DNA of 15,634 nt, taken from JABMRP01 sp964444795. Lineage in GTDB: Bacteria > Planctomycetota > Planctomycetia > Pirellulales > Thermoguttaceae. The notes under the pieces were generated by a model. It saw nothing but the letters and a program-made list of their open reading frames with translations. It was not told the origin of the DNA and did no database searches. The stretch covers positions 1 to 15,634 of the forward strand of contig CAYUIQ010000215.1 in the NCBI GenBank assembly GCA_964444795.1, in the 5' to 3' direction. A program made the position numbers and the translations under genes. How positions within the stretch are numbered: position 1 is the stretch's first letter; every line of letters begins with the position of its first letter. Below, piece by piece: positions 14,704-15,634 of the stretch.

Positions 14704-15159
14704 TCATTCAATGAGCCGAACAATGGCGACGACCTTTCGCCAGCCGCATGTCGGGTCGATCACCAGATAACTGCCTCGTGCGATGTCTAACCCGAGGAAG
14801 ACGTCATCGTCCACCGCCAGCAAGGCACGCCCCTCGGGGCCGATGATCTCCTGGGGATCAAATGACTCGGCGCACTCGATGGCCTCGCGGAGTCCACCGG
14901 CGCCGATTCTCCCCAGGAGTGGCAACGCGCGGGGAGGCTCCTTCACCAAGCGAATGCTCCTTGCCTTTCCTCGCTCTCGTTTGATGAGTCCTGCTCTTTC
15001 CAGAGCCTTCAAGTGGCAAGCAGCGCCGCCCGAGGACTTGATGCGGAACCGACGGCCAATTTCGCGAAGCGAAGGCGGGCGCCCTTTCTTACGAATCTCG
15101 TCGCGCAGGAATCTGTAAATGGATCGCTGACGTCTGGTGAGTTGATCTTCGGAAACCAT
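14704..15159 (-). CDS. LexA-like repressor with degenerate S24 peptidase domain
   Basis: This encodes 151 residues from ATG 15159, with GGAG eight bases upstream. The N-terminal 72 residues are a standard LexA winged helix (LTRRQRSIYRFLRD, RPPSLREIGRRFRI, HLKALERAGLIKRE). The linker holds LPLLGRIGAGG with an Ala-Gly bond at 87-88, where LexA is normally cut. The peptidase half is shortened and damaged: the V-S-G-x-S-M catalytic-serine segment aligns to V-D-D-D-V-F (V120 at the serine position), G-D-L-L becomes G-S-Y-L, and the protein ends at VVAIVRLIE before the catalytic-lysine segment (T-V-K). It should therefore bind an operator without RecA-triggered self-cleavage. Whether it is a working non-cleavable repressor or a decaying gene is open; the intact N-terminal half and frame favour function. 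Confidence 0.85.
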   Translation of the reverse strand: MVSEDQLTRRQRSIYRFLRDEIRKKGRPPSLREIGRRFRIKSSGGAACHLKALERAGLIKRERGKARSIRLVKEPPRALPLLGRIGAGGLREAIECAESFDPQEIIGPEGRALLAVDDDVFLGLDIARGSYLVIDPTCGWRKVVAIVRLIE

Positions 15160-15352
15160 GGGATTTCTCCGATTGGGAAAACTCCTCAGCGCGCGCGGCG
15201 CGGACTTGGCCGGCAGCGCATTTCAACCGAGGCAGAATGGTAAACGAGCGGTTCAGGCACCGCTGGTAACAGCCAGATGGGCTAAGAATCGAGGGGCCAA
15301 TACTGTGGCCCGGCAGGCCGCCCCCGGGGCGGACAATGGGGCAAGCGTCAGA
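15160..15352. other. Gap between the two LexA-like genes
   Basis: The 193 bases hold no recognisable gene. One frame is open but lacks any domain. The stretch probably contains the promoter and operator of the LexA-like gene starting at 15159 and eroded sequence of the upstream paralogue's missing second half. No SOS-box-like palindrome was identified by eye. Confidence 0.4.
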
Positions 15353-15574
15353 TCAGAAGGGTGATGGCCCGGGTATTCCTGGCGGCCGGGTGATCGCTTG
15401 CTTCCGTGCGAGGGTATCCGGGCGGCAGACCACGTCGCGTGGCGAACGGATGTTGGATGCCCCCCCGGGTTCGCGAAGCGAAGATGGAGATCCGTACTCG
15501 TGATGATGACTACGGATACAGGACAGGACTTGGGCCTGTCGGCGGGTGAGAGTCGAGAGTGCAAAGCCTTTCAT
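15353..15574 (-). pseudogene. LexA-like N-terminal domain, truncated or degenerate
   Basis: This encodes 73 residues from ATG 15574, with AAAGG seven bases upstream; an upstream ATG at 15622 is possible. The segment LTRRQAQVLSCIRSHHHEYG, then SLREPGGASNIRSPRDVV and ITRPPGIPG, follows the LexA DNA-binding domain closely (L-T-x-R-Q-x-x-V-L-x-x-I-R...S-L-R-E-I-G...I-R-S-P...H-L-x-A-L-x-x-K-G-x-I). It has changes at conserved positions: I-G is P-G, H-L-x-A-L is R-P-D-T-L. It ends before any peptidase domain, and no continuing S24 frame was found at 15160-15352. It is a paralogue of the next LexA-like gene, probably a relic; a short DNA-binding protein is the alternative. Confidence 0.6.
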
Positions 15575-15634
15575 TGTCAGACCTTTGGAATCGCCACCGG
15601 CCGCCGGTTGAGCGTTGTGCATGTAGGAAAATCG

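Overview
The window looks like chromosomal DNA of a Planctomycetota bacterium, probably of the Phycisphaerae/Sedimentisphaerales type. This is inferred from the gene content (paired secreted SGNH acetylesterases, a Tat-exported Gfo/Idh/MocA oxidoreductase, GH29 and GH95 fucosidases, LexA-like repressors, a REC protein with an OmpR-like wing) and from the moderately high GC. No rRNA or tRNA gene was seen, so the taxonomy is not anchored.

Layout. Positions 1-55 are the 3' end of an ISL3-family insertion sequence that continues upstream of the window. Positions 98-805 encode a RAYT-type Y1 (HUH) transposase. Positions 810-1156 hold gene debris: an RHS/YD-repeat fragment fused out of frame to a leucine-rich-repeat fragment. 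Positions 1157-1500 hold no convincing gene. Positions 1528-9774 form a five-gene, same-strand cassette for exported glycan-degrading enzymes: SGNH/SASA esterase, a second SASA esterase with an inserted domain, Tat-exported Gfo/Idh/MocA oxidoreductase, GH29 alpha-L-fucosidase, and GH95 alpha-L-fucosidase/galactosidase. Convergent to it, 12745-9894 (minus) is a two-gene unit for a secreted protein of unknown function and a multi-pass DUF4203-like membrane protein, preceded by a strong leader hairpin. At 12892-13032 (minus) lies a second ISL3 3' end, identical to the first over 55 bp and in inverted orientation. To its right, 13472-15574 (minus) encodes three regulators or remnants: a degenerate LexA-like N-terminus, a LexA-like repressor without the protease serine and lysine, and a REC protein whose phosphoacceptor position is Asn, carrying two winged helices.

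How the parts may work together (inference). The cassette would strip O-acetyl groups and then terminal alpha-fucose (or alpha-L-galactose) from a fucosylated, acetylated glycan outside the cytoplasm. No sulfatase, SusC/D pair or fucose catabolism gene is present, so uptake and metabolism must be encoded elsewhere. The whole 12.8-kb block between the inverted ISL3 ends looks like it could have moved or rearranged as a unit. The most unusual signals are the ISL3-bounded block, the pseudo-LexA/pseudo-REC pair, and a two-hairpin REP/BIME-like element inside the cassette that could be related to the RAYT gene.
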